A stretch of 64,000 nucleotides of DNA, from NCBI GenBank assembly GCA_023241745.1, contig JALQCY010000002.1, positions 186,001 to 250,000 on the forward strand, in the 5' to 3' direction. The DNA comes from Isoptericola peretonis (lineage in GTDB: Bacteria > Actinomycetota > Actinomycetes > Actinomycetales > Cellulomonadaceae). The translations under genes were made by a program, and so were the position numbers. Below the pieces are notes generated by a model. It was not told the origin of the DNA. It saw only the letters and a list, made by a program, of their open reading frames with translations, and did not search any database. Below, one piece after another: positions 31,980 to 40,193 of this stretch. Position 1 is the stretch's first letter. The number at the start of each line of letters is the position of its first letter.

Positions 31980-32933
31980 TCACAAGCCGATCGAGAACGC
32001 GCGGCCGGTGCCGTGCACCACGGCCTCGATCGTGCGCGCCACCGCCTCCACGGCGGGGCGGCGCGGCGCCGTCGACGGCTCGAGCAGGACGATCTCGCGC
32101 TCCACGAGGTCGTAGAGCGTCGTGGTCCGCAGGTCGTGCGCCGGGCGCAGCCTCAGCATGATCGGGGTGGCGAGCGTGACGCCCAGGCCCTGCGCCACCA
32201 GCGCCAGCGTGGTGGACGTGTCGTTCACCTCGTGCGCCGCGCGCGGCTCGAACCCCGCGGCCCGGCAGGCGCCCCGCACCGCCGCGCCGTAGTGCGTCGG
32301 CAGCGGGGGCAGGATCCACGGCAGGTGCGCGACGTCGGTCAGGCGCAGCCGCGAGGGCAGGTCCGACGTCGGGGCCGACACCAGCTCGAACCGCTCGGTG
32401 CGCAAGGGGCGCAGCACCGTGCCGGGCAGGCGCGGGATCGGTGCCCCGGGGTAGTCCAGCCCCAGCCCGAGGTCCACGTCGCCGCGGCGTACCGCGCCGG
32501 CGACGTCGTCGACCGTGAGCTCGATGCCCACCAGGGTGATCCTCGGGTGCGAGGTCGCGAGGTCCGCCACCAGCTGGGGCAGGAGGCTCGCGGCCACGGT
32601 CGCGAAGGCGCCGACCCGCACGGTGCCCGAGGCGTCGCCGCTCGCGGCGCGCGCCGAGTCGACGGCGTCGCGCTGGGCGGCGAGGAGCGGCTCGGCCCGC
32701 TCCGCGAGCGCGAGGCCCGCCTCGGTGAGCGCGACCCCGCGCCCGTGCGGCCGGACCACCTCGGTGCCCACCGCCCGGGCCAGCGCGGCGAGCTGGTGGG
32801 AGACCGCGCCCGTCGTGTAGCCGAGGGACGCTGCGGCGGCGGTCATCGTGCGGTGCTCGGCGAGCGCGTGCAGGGCCCGCAGCCCCGACCACGGCAGGTC
32901 GCGGGCAGGAGGTTCGGCTGCGCTGACGTCCAC
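31980..32933 (-). CDS. LysR family transcriptional regulator
   Basis: A 317-residue regulator. The N-terminal HTH is LRALHALAEHRTMTAAAASLGYTTGAVSHQLAALARAVG, followed by the periplasmic-binding-like effector domain from about residue 100. It is divergent from the FAD oxidase/hglS/amaB genes and should control them, with a pathway amino acid or keto acid as co-inducer. The inverted repeat at 32947-32971 is a candidate site. Confidence 0.9.
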   Translation of the reverse strand: MDVSAAEPPARDLPWSGLRALHALAEHRTMTAAAASLGYTTGAVSHQLAALARAVGTEVVRPHGRGVALTEAGLALAERAEPLLAAQRDAVDSARAASGDASGTVRVGAFATVAASLLPQLVADLATSHPRITLVGIELTVDDVAGAVRRGDVDLGLGLDYPGAPIPRLPGTVLRPLRTERFELVSAPTSDLPSRLRLTDVAHLPWILPPLPTHYGAAVRGACRAAGFEPRAAHEVNDTSTTLALVAQGLGVTLATPIMLRLRPAHDLRTTTLYDLVEREIVLLEPSTAPRRPAVEAVARTIEAVVHGTGRAFSIGL

Positions 32934-32946
32934 CTCGTCAGGCTAC

Positions 32947-32971
32947 AACCGTGCAGAGATCCTGGACGGTT
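32947..32971. promoter_or_regulatory. Inverted repeat in the LysR/FAD-oxidase divergent region
   Basis: AACCGT and ACGGTT are separated by 13 nt. LysR proteins bind imperfect palindromes with a T and an A about 11-13 nt apart between divergent promoters, so this is the best candidate for the site of the adjacent regulator. Confidence 0.5.
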
Positions 32972-33075
32972 CCGGCGACGAACATTCGATGGTGCTGGAC
33001 GCTCCGCCCGGGCCAGGATGGGCGAGAGCCCTGCGCCGTCGTGGTGTCGGGGCCGACGCGCGACGAGGAGGTCGA

Positions 33076-34263
33076 GTGGAGCAGCCAGGGACGGTCCCCT
33101 CGCGGGCCGACGCCGTCGTGATCGGCGGCGGGGTCATGGGGGCCTCGGTCGCGTTCCACCTGGCCGAGGCAGGAGCGCACGTCGTGCTCCTCGAGTCCGG
33201 CGAGCTGGGCCGCGGCAGCTCCGGCAAGCCGATCGGGGGAGTGCGCGCGCAGTTCTCCGACCCGGCGAACGTCGCGCTCGGGCACCGCAGCCTCGAGCTG
33301 TTCGAGGACTTCCGCCGCCGGCCCGGCGCCGACATCGGGCTGCGGCAGACCGGGTACCTCTTCGCCCTGCCCACCGACGACGACGTCGAGCTGTTCGGCC
33401 GGTCGGTGGCCCTGCAGCGGGAGCTCGGCGTCGACAGCCGGCTGCTGACCACGGCCGACGCGCGCCGCCTCAACCCCTACCTGTCCGCGAGCGCCTACGC
33501 GGGCGCGGCCTACGCGCCGCGCGACGGCTGGGCCCACCCCGCCGCCGTCGTGGCGGGGTACGCCGACGGCGCGCGCCGGCACGGGGCCGGCGTCGTCGCG
33601 CACGCGCCCGTGACCGCGGTCGAGCAGGCCCGGGACGGGCTGACGGTCGTCACGCCCCGGGGGAGCGTGACCGCGCCGACCCTCGTGCTGTGCGCCGGGG
33701 CGTGGTCCCGCGGGGTCGGGGGGCTCGTGGACGTGGACCTGCCTGTGGACCCCGTGCGCCGCCAGATCGCGTTCACCGCGCCCCTGGAGCCCTCGCCGCC
33801 GACCCTTCCGTTCACGATCGACTTCGGCACCACGTACTACCTGCACAACGCCGACGCCCGCGGCACCCTGCTGCTCGGCGCCTCCGAGCCCGGCACTCCC
33901 GTGGGCTTCGACACCGCGTACGACCCGGGCTGGGAGCCGTGGCTGCGCGGGCTCGCCGCACGCGCCACCCCGGCGCTCGCCGACGCCCCGCTGACCGGCG
34001 GCTGGGCGGGACTCTACGAGCTCACGCCCGACCACGACGCCCTCATCGGCGAGGCGCCCCGGCCCGTCGGCGACGCGCGCGTGCTGTACGCGTGCGGGTT
34101 CTCGGGGCACGGGTTCCTGCAGGCGCCGGCCGTCGGCGAGGCGGTCGCCGACCTGTACCTGGGGCGGGCCGGCACGCCCGCCGCCCGTGGGGTCGACGTG
34201 TCGGCCTTCGACGCCGGCCGGTTCGGGGCGCGACGGTCGCGCACCGAGGCCAACATCATCTGA
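33076..34263 (+). CDS. FAD-dependent amino/imino acid oxidoreductase (DAO family)
   Basis: A 395-residue flavoenzyme with the N-terminal Rossmann GxGxxG (VVIGGGVMGASVAFHLAEAG) and LLESGELGRGSSGKPIGGVRAQFSDP, the usual DAO flavin-binding region. The C-terminal DHDALIGEAPR...YACGFSGHGFLQAPAVGEAVADL closes the FAD site. Neighbours hglS and amaB suggest L-pipecolate or another lysine-derived amine as substrate, as for AmaA in pseudomonads; sequence alone does not prove it. An AGGAGG site precedes the chosen GTG. Confidence 0.85.
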   Translation: MEQPGTVPSRADAVVIGGGVMGASVAFHLAEAGAHVVLLESGELGRGSSGKPIGGVRAQFSDPANVALGHRSLELFEDFRRRPGADIGLRQTGYLFALPTDDDVELFGRSVALQRELGVDSRLLTTADARRLNPYLSASAYAGAAYAPRDGWAHPAAVVAGYADGARRHGAGVVAHAPVTAVEQARDGLTVVTPRGSVTAPTLVLCAGAWSRGVGGLVDVDLPVDPVRRQIAFTAPLEPSPPTLPFTIDFGTTYYLHNADARGTLLLGASEPGTPVGFDTAYDPGWEPWLRGLAARATPALADAPLTGGWAGLYELTPDHDALIGEAPRPVGDARVLYACGFSGHGFLQAPAVGEAVADLYLGRAGTPAARGVDVSAFDAGRFGARRSRTEANII

Positions 34264-34280
34264 GAGAGGAACTGCGCACC

Positions 34281-35663
34281 GTGACGACCGACGACCTCCG
34301 GGCCACCTTCCACGAGCCGTGGCAGCTGCGGGCGGCGTTCGCGCGCTCGCTGTCCGACATGTACGGCCGCGAGGTGCCCGCCTACACGACGCTGCTCGAG
34401 GTGTCCCACGACGTCAACGCCGACGTCGTGCGCGCCCGCGGCGCCGACGCCGAGCGGCTCGGCTCCATCGACCGCGTCACGGCCGAGCGGCACGGCGCCA
34501 TCCGGGTGGGCACCCCCGCGGAGCTGCAGCAGGTGGCGCGCATCTTCGGCGCGATGGGCATGCACCCCGTCGGGTTCTACGACCTGCGCGACGCGTCGTC
34601 GTCGTCCGTACCGGTGATCTCCACGGCCTTCCGGCCGATCGACCGCGCCGAGCTGGCGCGCAACCCGTTCCGCGTCTTCACCTCCATGCTGGTGCCGTCC
34701 GACCGGAGGTTCTTCAGCGCCGACCTGCAGGCGCGGCTCGAGACGTTCCTGGACGCCCGGACCCTGTTCGGCCCCGAGCTGCTGGCGCTCGCCGACCGCG
34801 CCGAGGCGGACGGCGGCCTGGCGGGGGACGACGCGGCCGAGTTCCTGCGCTTGGCCACCGCCGCGTTCGAGCTCGGACGCGAGCCGGTCGACCAGGCCTG
34901 GTACCGCGAGCTCGAGGCCGTCTCCGCCGTCGCCGCGGACATCGGCGGCGTGCCGTCCACGCACATCAACCACCTCACGCCCCGCGTGCTCGACATCGAC
35001 GACCTGTACGCCCGGATGGAGGCGCGGGGCATCACGATGATCGACGCCATCCAGGGGCCGCCGCTGTGGGAGGGGCCGGACGTGCTGCTGCGGCAGACGT
35101 CGTTCCGGGCGCTCGCGGAGCCGCGCACCTTCCGCACCCCGGACGGCGACGTGGTGCAGGACTCGCTGCGCGTGCGGTTCGGCGAGGTCGAGGCGCGCGG
35201 CATCGCGCTCACCCGCGAGGGCCGGGCACGCTACGATGCCGCGATCGCGGAGGGCGCGACGCCCGAGGTGTGGCGCCGGACGTTCCCTGACACCGAGGCG
35301 GGGCTCGTCGAGCAGGGCCTCGGCTGGTTCACCTACGAGGTGACGGACGACGGTGCGGGAGCTCCCGTCGTGCGCCGCGAGCCGGTCGTCTACGAGGACT
35401 TCCTGCCCCGCTCCGCCGCCGGCATCTTCCAGTCGAACCTCACCGAGGAGGGCTCCAAGGACGCCAGCCAGGCGGGCGCCGAGCGCGACGCCGACTGGAT
35501 GGCGGGCGCCGTCGGGCGCGAGCTGCACGACCCCTTCGACCTCTATGCGGCCCAGGTGGCGGCCTCGCTCGCCGCCGCCGCCCACCGCCTCGGCGTCGCG
35601 CCGGAGACCCTGGCCGCGACGCCCTCCGTCCCCACCACCACGAGCACGGGAGCCGACGCATGA
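34281..35663 (+). CDS. hglS: 2-oxoadipate dioxygenase/decarboxylase, HglS (DUF1338) family
   Basis: A 460-residue protein of the former DUF1338 family. The P. putida enzyme HglS is a Fe(II) enzyme that turns 2-oxoadipate into D-2-hydroxyglutarate in lysine breakdown. Likely metal ligands are in place: His71 (AERHGAIRVGT), His228 (PSTHINHLTPR) and Glu302 (VRFGEVEARG), close in number to the ligands known for P. putida. The GTG is preceded by GAGAGAGGAA, and the stop overlaps the next gene by ATGA. Confidence 0.88.
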   Translation: MTTDDLRATFHEPWQLRAAFARSLSDMYGREVPAYTTLLEVSHDVNADVVRARGADAERLGSIDRVTAERHGAIRVGTPAELQQVARIFGAMGMHPVGFYDLRDASSSSVPVISTAFRPIDRAELARNPFRVFTSMLVPSDRRFFSADLQARLETFLDARTLFGPELLALADRAEADGGLAGDDAAEFLRLATAAFELGREPVDQAWYRELEAVSAVAADIGGVPSTHINHLTPRVLDIDDLYARMEARGITMIDAIQGPPLWEGPDVLLRQTSFRALAEPRTFRTPDGDVVQDSLRVRFGEVEARGIALTREGRARYDAAIAEGATPEVWRRTFPDTEAGLVEQGLGWFTYEVTDDGAGAPVVRREPVVYEDFLPRSAAGIFQSNLTEEGSKDASQAGAERDADWMAGAVGRELHDPFDLYAAQVAASLAAAAHRLGVAPETLAATPSVPTTTSTGADA

Positions 35664-37216
35664 CCACCACCGACACGCCCACCACCCCCGCCGCGGGCAC
35701 CCTGGGCGGCGAGCTGCGCGACGCCGCCCTCGCCGCGCTGTCCCGCATCGGGGCCGAGGTGCCCGCCGCCGGCGACGGCGGGCTGCCCGTCGTCTCGCCG
35801 CTGACCGGCGAGGCGCTGCTCACCGTGCCGGAGGCGGGCCGCGCCGAGGTCGACGCGGCCATCAGCGCCGCCGCCGAGGCGTTCCGCACCTGGCGCTCGG
35901 TGCCGGGGCCGGTGCGCGGCGGTGTCGTGCGTCGCCTCGGCGAGCTGCTCACCGAGCACAAGGCCGACCTGGCCGAGCTCGTGACCATCGAGGCGGGCAA
36001 GATCACCTCCGAGGCGCTCGGCGAGGTGCAGGAGATGATCGACGTCTGCGACTACGCCGTCGGGCTGTCGCGGTCCCTGGGCGGGCGCACGATGCCGTCC
36101 GAGCGTCCCGGCCACCGGCTCATGGAGCAGTGGCACCCGCTGGGCGTGGTGGGCGTCGTCAGCGCCTTCAACTTCCCCGTCGCGGTGTGGTCGTGGAACA
36201 CGGCGGTCGCGCTCGTCTGCGGCGACACCGTGGTGTGGAAGCCGAGCGAGAAGACGCCGCTCAGCGCGCTCGCGTCGAACGCCCTGCTGCGCCGCGCCCT
36301 CGTCGAGGCGGGCTTCCCCGAGGCCGTGAGCACCGTGGTGCTCGGCGCGCGCGAGGCGGGCGAGGCGCTGGTCGCCGACCGCCAGGTGGCGCTGCTCTCG
36401 GCCACCGGGTCCGAGCGGATGGGGCAGCAGGTCGCGCCGGTCGTCGCGGGCCGCGGGGGCCGGTACCTGCTGGAGCTCGGGGGCAACAACGCCGCCGTGG
36501 TCGCGCCGTCGGCCGACCTCGACCTCGCGGTGCGGGGGATCGTCTTCGCGGCGGCCGGCACGGCCGGGCAGCGGTGCACCAGCCTGCGGCGCCTCATCGT
36601 GCACTCGTCCGTGGTGGACGACCTGGTGGGCCGGCTCCGGTCGGTGTACGCCGGGCTGCCGGTCGGCGACCCGCGCGCCGACGGCACGCTGGTCGGGCCG
36701 CTCACCGACGCCGGCGCGCGGGCGCGCATGCTCGCGGCGCTCGAGGAGGCGCGGGCGGACGGCGGCACCGTCGTCGTCGGGGGAGAGGCGGTCGACGTGG
36801 ACGGCGCCCCCGGGGCCGCATACGTGTCCCCGGCGCTGGTGCGCATGCCGGCGCAGACCGACGTCGTGCGGCGCGAGACGTTCGCCCCGATCCTCTACGT
36901 GCTCACCTACGACACCCTCGAGGAGGCGATCGAGCTGCACAACGACGTCCCGCAGGGGCTGAGCAGCGCGATCTTCACGCTCGACGTGCGCGAGGCGGAG
37001 ACGTTCCTGTCGGAGGTCGGCTCCGACTGCGGCATCGTCAACGTCAACATCGGCACGTCCGGGGCGGAGATCGGCGGGGCGTTCGGCGGCGAGAAGTCCA
37101 CCGGCGGCGGACGCGAGTCCGGCTCCGACTCGTGGAAGCAGTACATGCGCCGCGTCACCAACACCGTGAACTACTCCACGGAGCTGCCCCTCGCCCAGGG
37201 CGTCAACTTCGGCTGA
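35660..37216 (+). CDS. amaB: L-piperidine-6-carboxylate / aminoadipate-semialdehyde dehydrogenase (ALDH7 type)
   Basis: A 518-residue aldehyde dehydrogenase. GVVGVVSAFNFPVAVWSWNTAVAL and ELGGNNAAVV (general base Glu) are the ALDH7 forms, the catalytic Cys lies in GTAGQRCTSLRRL, and the end reads GAFGGEKSTGGGRESGSDSWKQYMRR. This branch contains antiquitin/AmaB, which oxidises the semialdehyde of lysine/pipecolate degradation to 2-aminoadipate. It is coupled to hglS by ATGA. Confidence 0.9.
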   Translation: MTTTDTPTTPAAGTLGGELRDAALAALSRIGAEVPAAGDGGLPVVSPLTGEALLTVPEAGRAEVDAAISAAAEAFRTWRSVPGPVRGGVVRRLGELLTEHKADLAELVTIEAGKITSEALGEVQEMIDVCDYAVGLSRSLGGRTMPSERPGHRLMEQWHPLGVVGVVSAFNFPVAVWSWNTAVALVCGDTVVWKPSEKTPLSALASNALLRRALVEAGFPEAVSTVVLGAREAGEALVADRQVALLSATGSERMGQQVAPVVAGRGGRYLLELGGNNAAVVAPSADLDLAVRGIVFAAAGTAGQRCTSLRRLIVHSSVVDDLVGRLRSVYAGLPVGDPRADGTLVGPLTDAGARARMLAALEEARADGGTVVVGGEAVDVDGAPGAAYVSPALVRMPAQTDVVRRETFAPILYVLTYDTLEEAIELHNDVPQGLSSAIFTLDVREAETFLSEVGSDCGIVNVNIGTSGAEIGGAFGGEKSTGGGRESGSDSWKQYMRRVTNTVNYSTELPLAQGVNFG

Positions 37217-37238
37217 CCCGCCCCGCCGCCGGCACAGA

Positions 37239-37282
37239 GCGCGTGTCCCGCCCAGACCGATCGGTCTCGGCGAGACACGCGC
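37239..37282. terminator. Hairpin between the dehydrogenase and the symporter
   Basis: A 44-bp inverted repeat with two mismatched pairs has outer arms GCGCGTGTC/GACACGCGC and inner AGACCGAT/ATCGGTCT. It probably ends the oxidase-hglS-amaB transcript, leaving the symporter to its own promoter. Confidence 0.7.
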
Positions 37283-37319
37283 GTTCGCTGCCGGACGCGC
37301 GACCCTGCACACTGTTCCG

Positions 37320-38777
37320 ATGTCCTCGATCAACGACTGGGTCCTGTCCGCCGGCGACGCGCTGTGGACGTGGATCGTGCTGCCCGTGGTGGCCGTCCTG
37401 GGCCTGTACTTCACCCTCCGCAGCGGCCTGGTGCAGGCGCGCATGCTGCCCGAGATGCTCCGCACCCTCACCGACGCCGCCCCGAAGGACGCGGACGGCA
37501 GGCCGCAGTCCGTCTCGGCGTTCGGCGCGTTCACGATCTCGGCCGCGTCGCGGGTCGGCGTCGGGAACATCGCGGGCGTCGGCACGGCCATCGCCGTCGG
37601 CGGCCCCGGAGCCGTGTTCTGGATGTGGCTCATGGCGTTCGTCGGCGGCGCGTCGTCGTTCGTCGAGTCGACGCTCGGCCAGCTCTACAAGACGCGGGAC
37701 GCGGACGGCTTCCGCGGCGGCCCCGCCTACTACATGCAGCGTGGCCTGCGGGCCCGCTGGATGGGCGTGCTGTTCGCCGTCATCCTCATCTGCTGCTTCC
37801 CGTTCGCGTTCTCGTCGTTGCAGGCCAACACCATCACCGCGACCGTCGCGACGACCGCCGGCGTCGAGCCGGGCGGCGCGCTCGCCTGGGGCGTGGGAAT
37901 CGTGCTGGCGGTGCTCGCCGGGCTGGTGATCTTCGGCGGGCTGCGCCGCATCGCGCACGTCACGCAGGCCGTGGTGCCGGCGATGGCGGTGCTGTACCTG
38001 CTCACCGGCCTCGCCGTCGTGGCGGTGAACGCCGAGCGCGTGCCCGACGTGATCGCGGCGATCTTCGGCGACGCGTTCGGCATGAACGAGGTGGTGGGCG
38101 CCACGCTCGGGACCGTCATCATGCAGGGCGTCAAGCGCGGCATGTTCTCCAACGAGGCGGGCCTGGGGTCCGCTCCCAACGCCGGCGCGACGGCGGCCGT
38201 CACCCACCCGGTCAAGCAGGGCCTCGTGCAGACGCTGGGCGTGTACTTCGACACCTTCATCGTGTGCTCGGTGACGGCCTTCATCATCCTCGTCGCCGAC
38301 CCGGACCTCGCCGGGGCGGAGCCCGGCATCGGCCTCACGCAGCAGGGCCTGGTGGACAGCCTCGGCTCGTGGTCGAACGGGCTGCTCACGCTGATCATCT
38401 TCCTGCTGGCGTTCAGCACCATCCTCGGGAACTACTACTACGGCGAGTCGAACGTGGAGTTCATCACCAGCTCCCGGACGGCGCTGGTGGGCTACCGCAG
38501 CCTCGCCGTGCTCGCGGTCCTCGGCGGGTCCGTCGCGTCGTCAGAGCTCGTGTGGAACACCGCCGACGGCATCATGGGGCTGATGGCGCTGGTCAACCTG
38601 GTGGCGATCGCGCTGCTGTCGGGGATCGTCTGGAAGCTGCTCGCCGACTACCGCGCCCAGCGGCGGTCCGGGCTCGACCCGGTGTTCACCCGCGACCGCC
38701 TCCCCGAGGTGCGCGGCATCGAGTGCTGGGAGGACGAGCGGAGCGTCACCGGCGTCGAGCCGGTCGCGGTGCGCTGA
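37320..38777 (+). CDS. AGCS family sodium:amino acid symporter (alanine/glycine carrier type)
   Basis: A 485-residue transporter, about eleven helices. Family marks are SVSAFGAFTISAASRVGVGNIAGVGTAIAVGGPGAVFWMW and MFSNEAGLGSAPNAGATAAVTHPVKQG. It imports a small amino acid with Na+. Beside the lysine/pipecolate genes it may carry a related amino acid, though the family's known substrates are Ala/Gly. CACACT sits 6 nt before the ATG, so the mRNA may be leaderless. Confidence 0.92.
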   Translation: MSSINDWVLSAGDALWTWIVLPVVAVLGLYFTLRSGLVQARMLPEMLRTLTDAAPKDADGRPQSVSAFGAFTISAASRVGVGNIAGVGTAIAVGGPGAVFWMWLMAFVGGASSFVESTLGQLYKTRDADGFRGGPAYYMQRGLRARWMGVLFAVILICCFPFAFSSLQANTITATVATTAGVEPGGALAWGVGIVLAVLAGLVIFGGLRRIAHVTQAVVPAMAVLYLLTGLAVVAVNAERVPDVIAAIFGDAFGMNEVVGATLGTVIMQGVKRGMFSNEAGLGSAPNAGATAAVTHPVKQGLVQTLGVYFDTFIVCSVTAFIILVADPDLAGAEPGIGLTQQGLVDSLGSWSNGLLTLIIFLLAFSTILGNYYYGESNVEFITSSRTALVGYRSLAVLAVLGGSVASSELVWNTADGIMGLMALVNLVAIALLSGIVWKLLADYRAQRRSGLDPVFTRDRLPEVRGIECWEDERSVTGVEPVAVR

Positions 38778-38808
38778 ACCCCCGCACGACGTTTGCGACA
38801 ATGGGAAC

Positions 38809-40050
38809 GTGACCTCCACCCTCGATCCCGTCAGCACGTCGACGCCCGGAACCGGCCCCGCCCGCGGCGCGACGGCCACCGAGCGCGTCCTGCCGCCGCT
38901 GCAGATCGGGCCGATCACCGTGGACACCCCGGTGGTGCTGGCCCCCATGGCCGGCGTCACGAACCGGGCCTTCCGCACGCTGTGCCGGGAGGCCGGGGCG
39001 TCGCAGGGCTTCTACCCCGGGCTGTACGTCGCCGAGATGGTGACCAGCCGCGCCCTCGTGGAGCGCAACGTCGAGTCGCTGCGGATCGTCACGTTTGGCG
39101 AGGACGAGACGCCGCGCTCCGCGCAGGTGTACGGCGTCGACCCGGCCACGGTCGGCGCCGCGGTGAGGATCATCGCGGGCGAGGACCGGGCCGATCACGT
39201 CGACCTCAACTTCGGCTGCCCCGTGCCCAAGGTGACGCGCAAGGGCGGCGGCTCCGCGCTGCCGTGGAAGCGGCAGCTGTTCACCGACATCGTGCGGGCC
39301 GCGGTCGAGGCCGCCGAGCCGCACGGCGTGCCCGTCACGGTGAAGATGCGCAAGGGCATCGACGACGACCACCTCACCTACCTGGAGGCGGGCCGCATCG
39401 CCGAGTCGCTCGGCGTCGCGGCGGTGGCGCTGCACGCCCGCACGGCCGCCGACTACTACTCCGGCACGGCCGACTGGACCGCGATCGCACGGCTCAAGGA
39501 GGCGGTGCGCAGCGTCCCCGTGCTCGGCAACGGCGACATCTGGTCGGCCGAGGACGCGCTGCGCATGGTCCGCGAGACCGGCGCGGACGGCGTCGTCGTC
39601 GGGCGCGGCTGCCAGGGCCGGCCGTGGCTGTTCGCGGACCTCGCGGCAGCCTTCCACGGCGTGACGACGCGCGTGCGCCCCGGGCTGCGCGACGTCGCGG
39701 ACGCGATCTACCGCCACGGCGAGCTGATGATCGACTACTTCGACGGCGACGAGGGCAAGGGCATGCGCGACCTGCGCAAGCACATGGCCTGGTACCTCAA
39801 GGGCTACGCCGTCGGTGGCGACGCCCGGCGCGCGCTCGCGATGGTCTCCACGCAGGCCGAGCTGCGCGAGCACCTCGACGCCCTCGACCTGACGCAGGGC
39901 TACCCGGGGGAGGACGCGGAAGGGCCGCGCGGCCGTGCCGGCTCCCCGAAGCAGCCGCACCTGCCCTACGGCTGGCTCGACTCCCGCGACCTCGACGCCG
40001 AGTTCGAGGCGAAGCTGCGCGAGGCCGAGCTGAGCGTCAGCGGCGGCTGA
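38809..40050 (+). CDS. dusB: tRNA-dihydrouridine synthase DusB
   Basis: A 413-residue flavoprotein: VVLAPMAGVTNRAFRTLCREAGA, then VDLNFGCPVPKVTRKGGGSALPWK with the catalytic Cys, VTVKMRKGIDD, ALHARTAADYYSG and VVVGRGCQGRPWLF for FMN binding. It reduces uridines in the tRNA D-loop. The GTG lies 6 nt after GACAAT, again leaderless. Confidence 0.96.
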   Translation: MTSTLDPVSTSTPGTGPARGATATERVLPPLQIGPITVDTPVVLAPMAGVTNRAFRTLCREAGASQGFYPGLYVAEMVTSRALVERNVESLRIVTFGEDETPRSAQVYGVDPATVGAAVRIIAGEDRADHVDLNFGCPVPKVTRKGGGSALPWKRQLFTDIVRAAVEAAEPHGVPVTVKMRKGIDDDHLTYLEAGRIAESLGVAAVALHARTAADYYSGTADWTAIARLKEAVRSVPVLGNGDIWSAEDALRMVRETGADGVVVGRGCQGRPWLFADLAAAFHGVTTRVRPGLRDVADAIYRHGELMIDYFDGDEGKGMRDLRKHMAWYLKGYAVGGDARRALAMVSTQAELREHLDALDLTQGYPGEDAEGPRGRAGSPKQPHLPYGWLDSRDLDAEFEAKLREAELSVSGG

Positions 40051-40058
40051 CCGCCCGC

Positions 40059-40184
40059 GAGATAGAGAACCCCGAGTCGCGAGATAGAGAACCCGAGTCG
40101 CGAGATAGAGAAGCTCGGACGGCTCCGCGTGCGCCGCGGGGCCGTCCGAGCTTCTCTATCTCGCCGTGAGGGGTTCTCTCTCTC
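40059..40184. repeat. GAGATAGAGAA repeat and hairpin element between dusB and the glucosidase gene
   Basis: The 11-mer GAGATAGAGAA occurs three times directly (40059-40069, 40081-40091, 40102-40112), 21-22 bp apart and mostly joined by CCCGAGTCGC. It recurs twice inverted (40152-40162 exact, 40174-40184 with one change). The third direct and first inverted copies are the ends of a perfect 22-bp stem (40102-40123 with 40141-40162) around a 17-nt loop. The hairpin is well placed to end both converging genes; the flanking extra copies are not explained by that. Confidence 0.85.
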
Positions 40185-40193
40185 GGCGGAGGG

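Noticed and set aside
40059..40184. Could the spaced repeats be a CRISPR array?
   Set aside because: The units are only 11 bp, the spacers 10-11 bp and nearly identical, and copies occur in both orientations. No cas genes are near.
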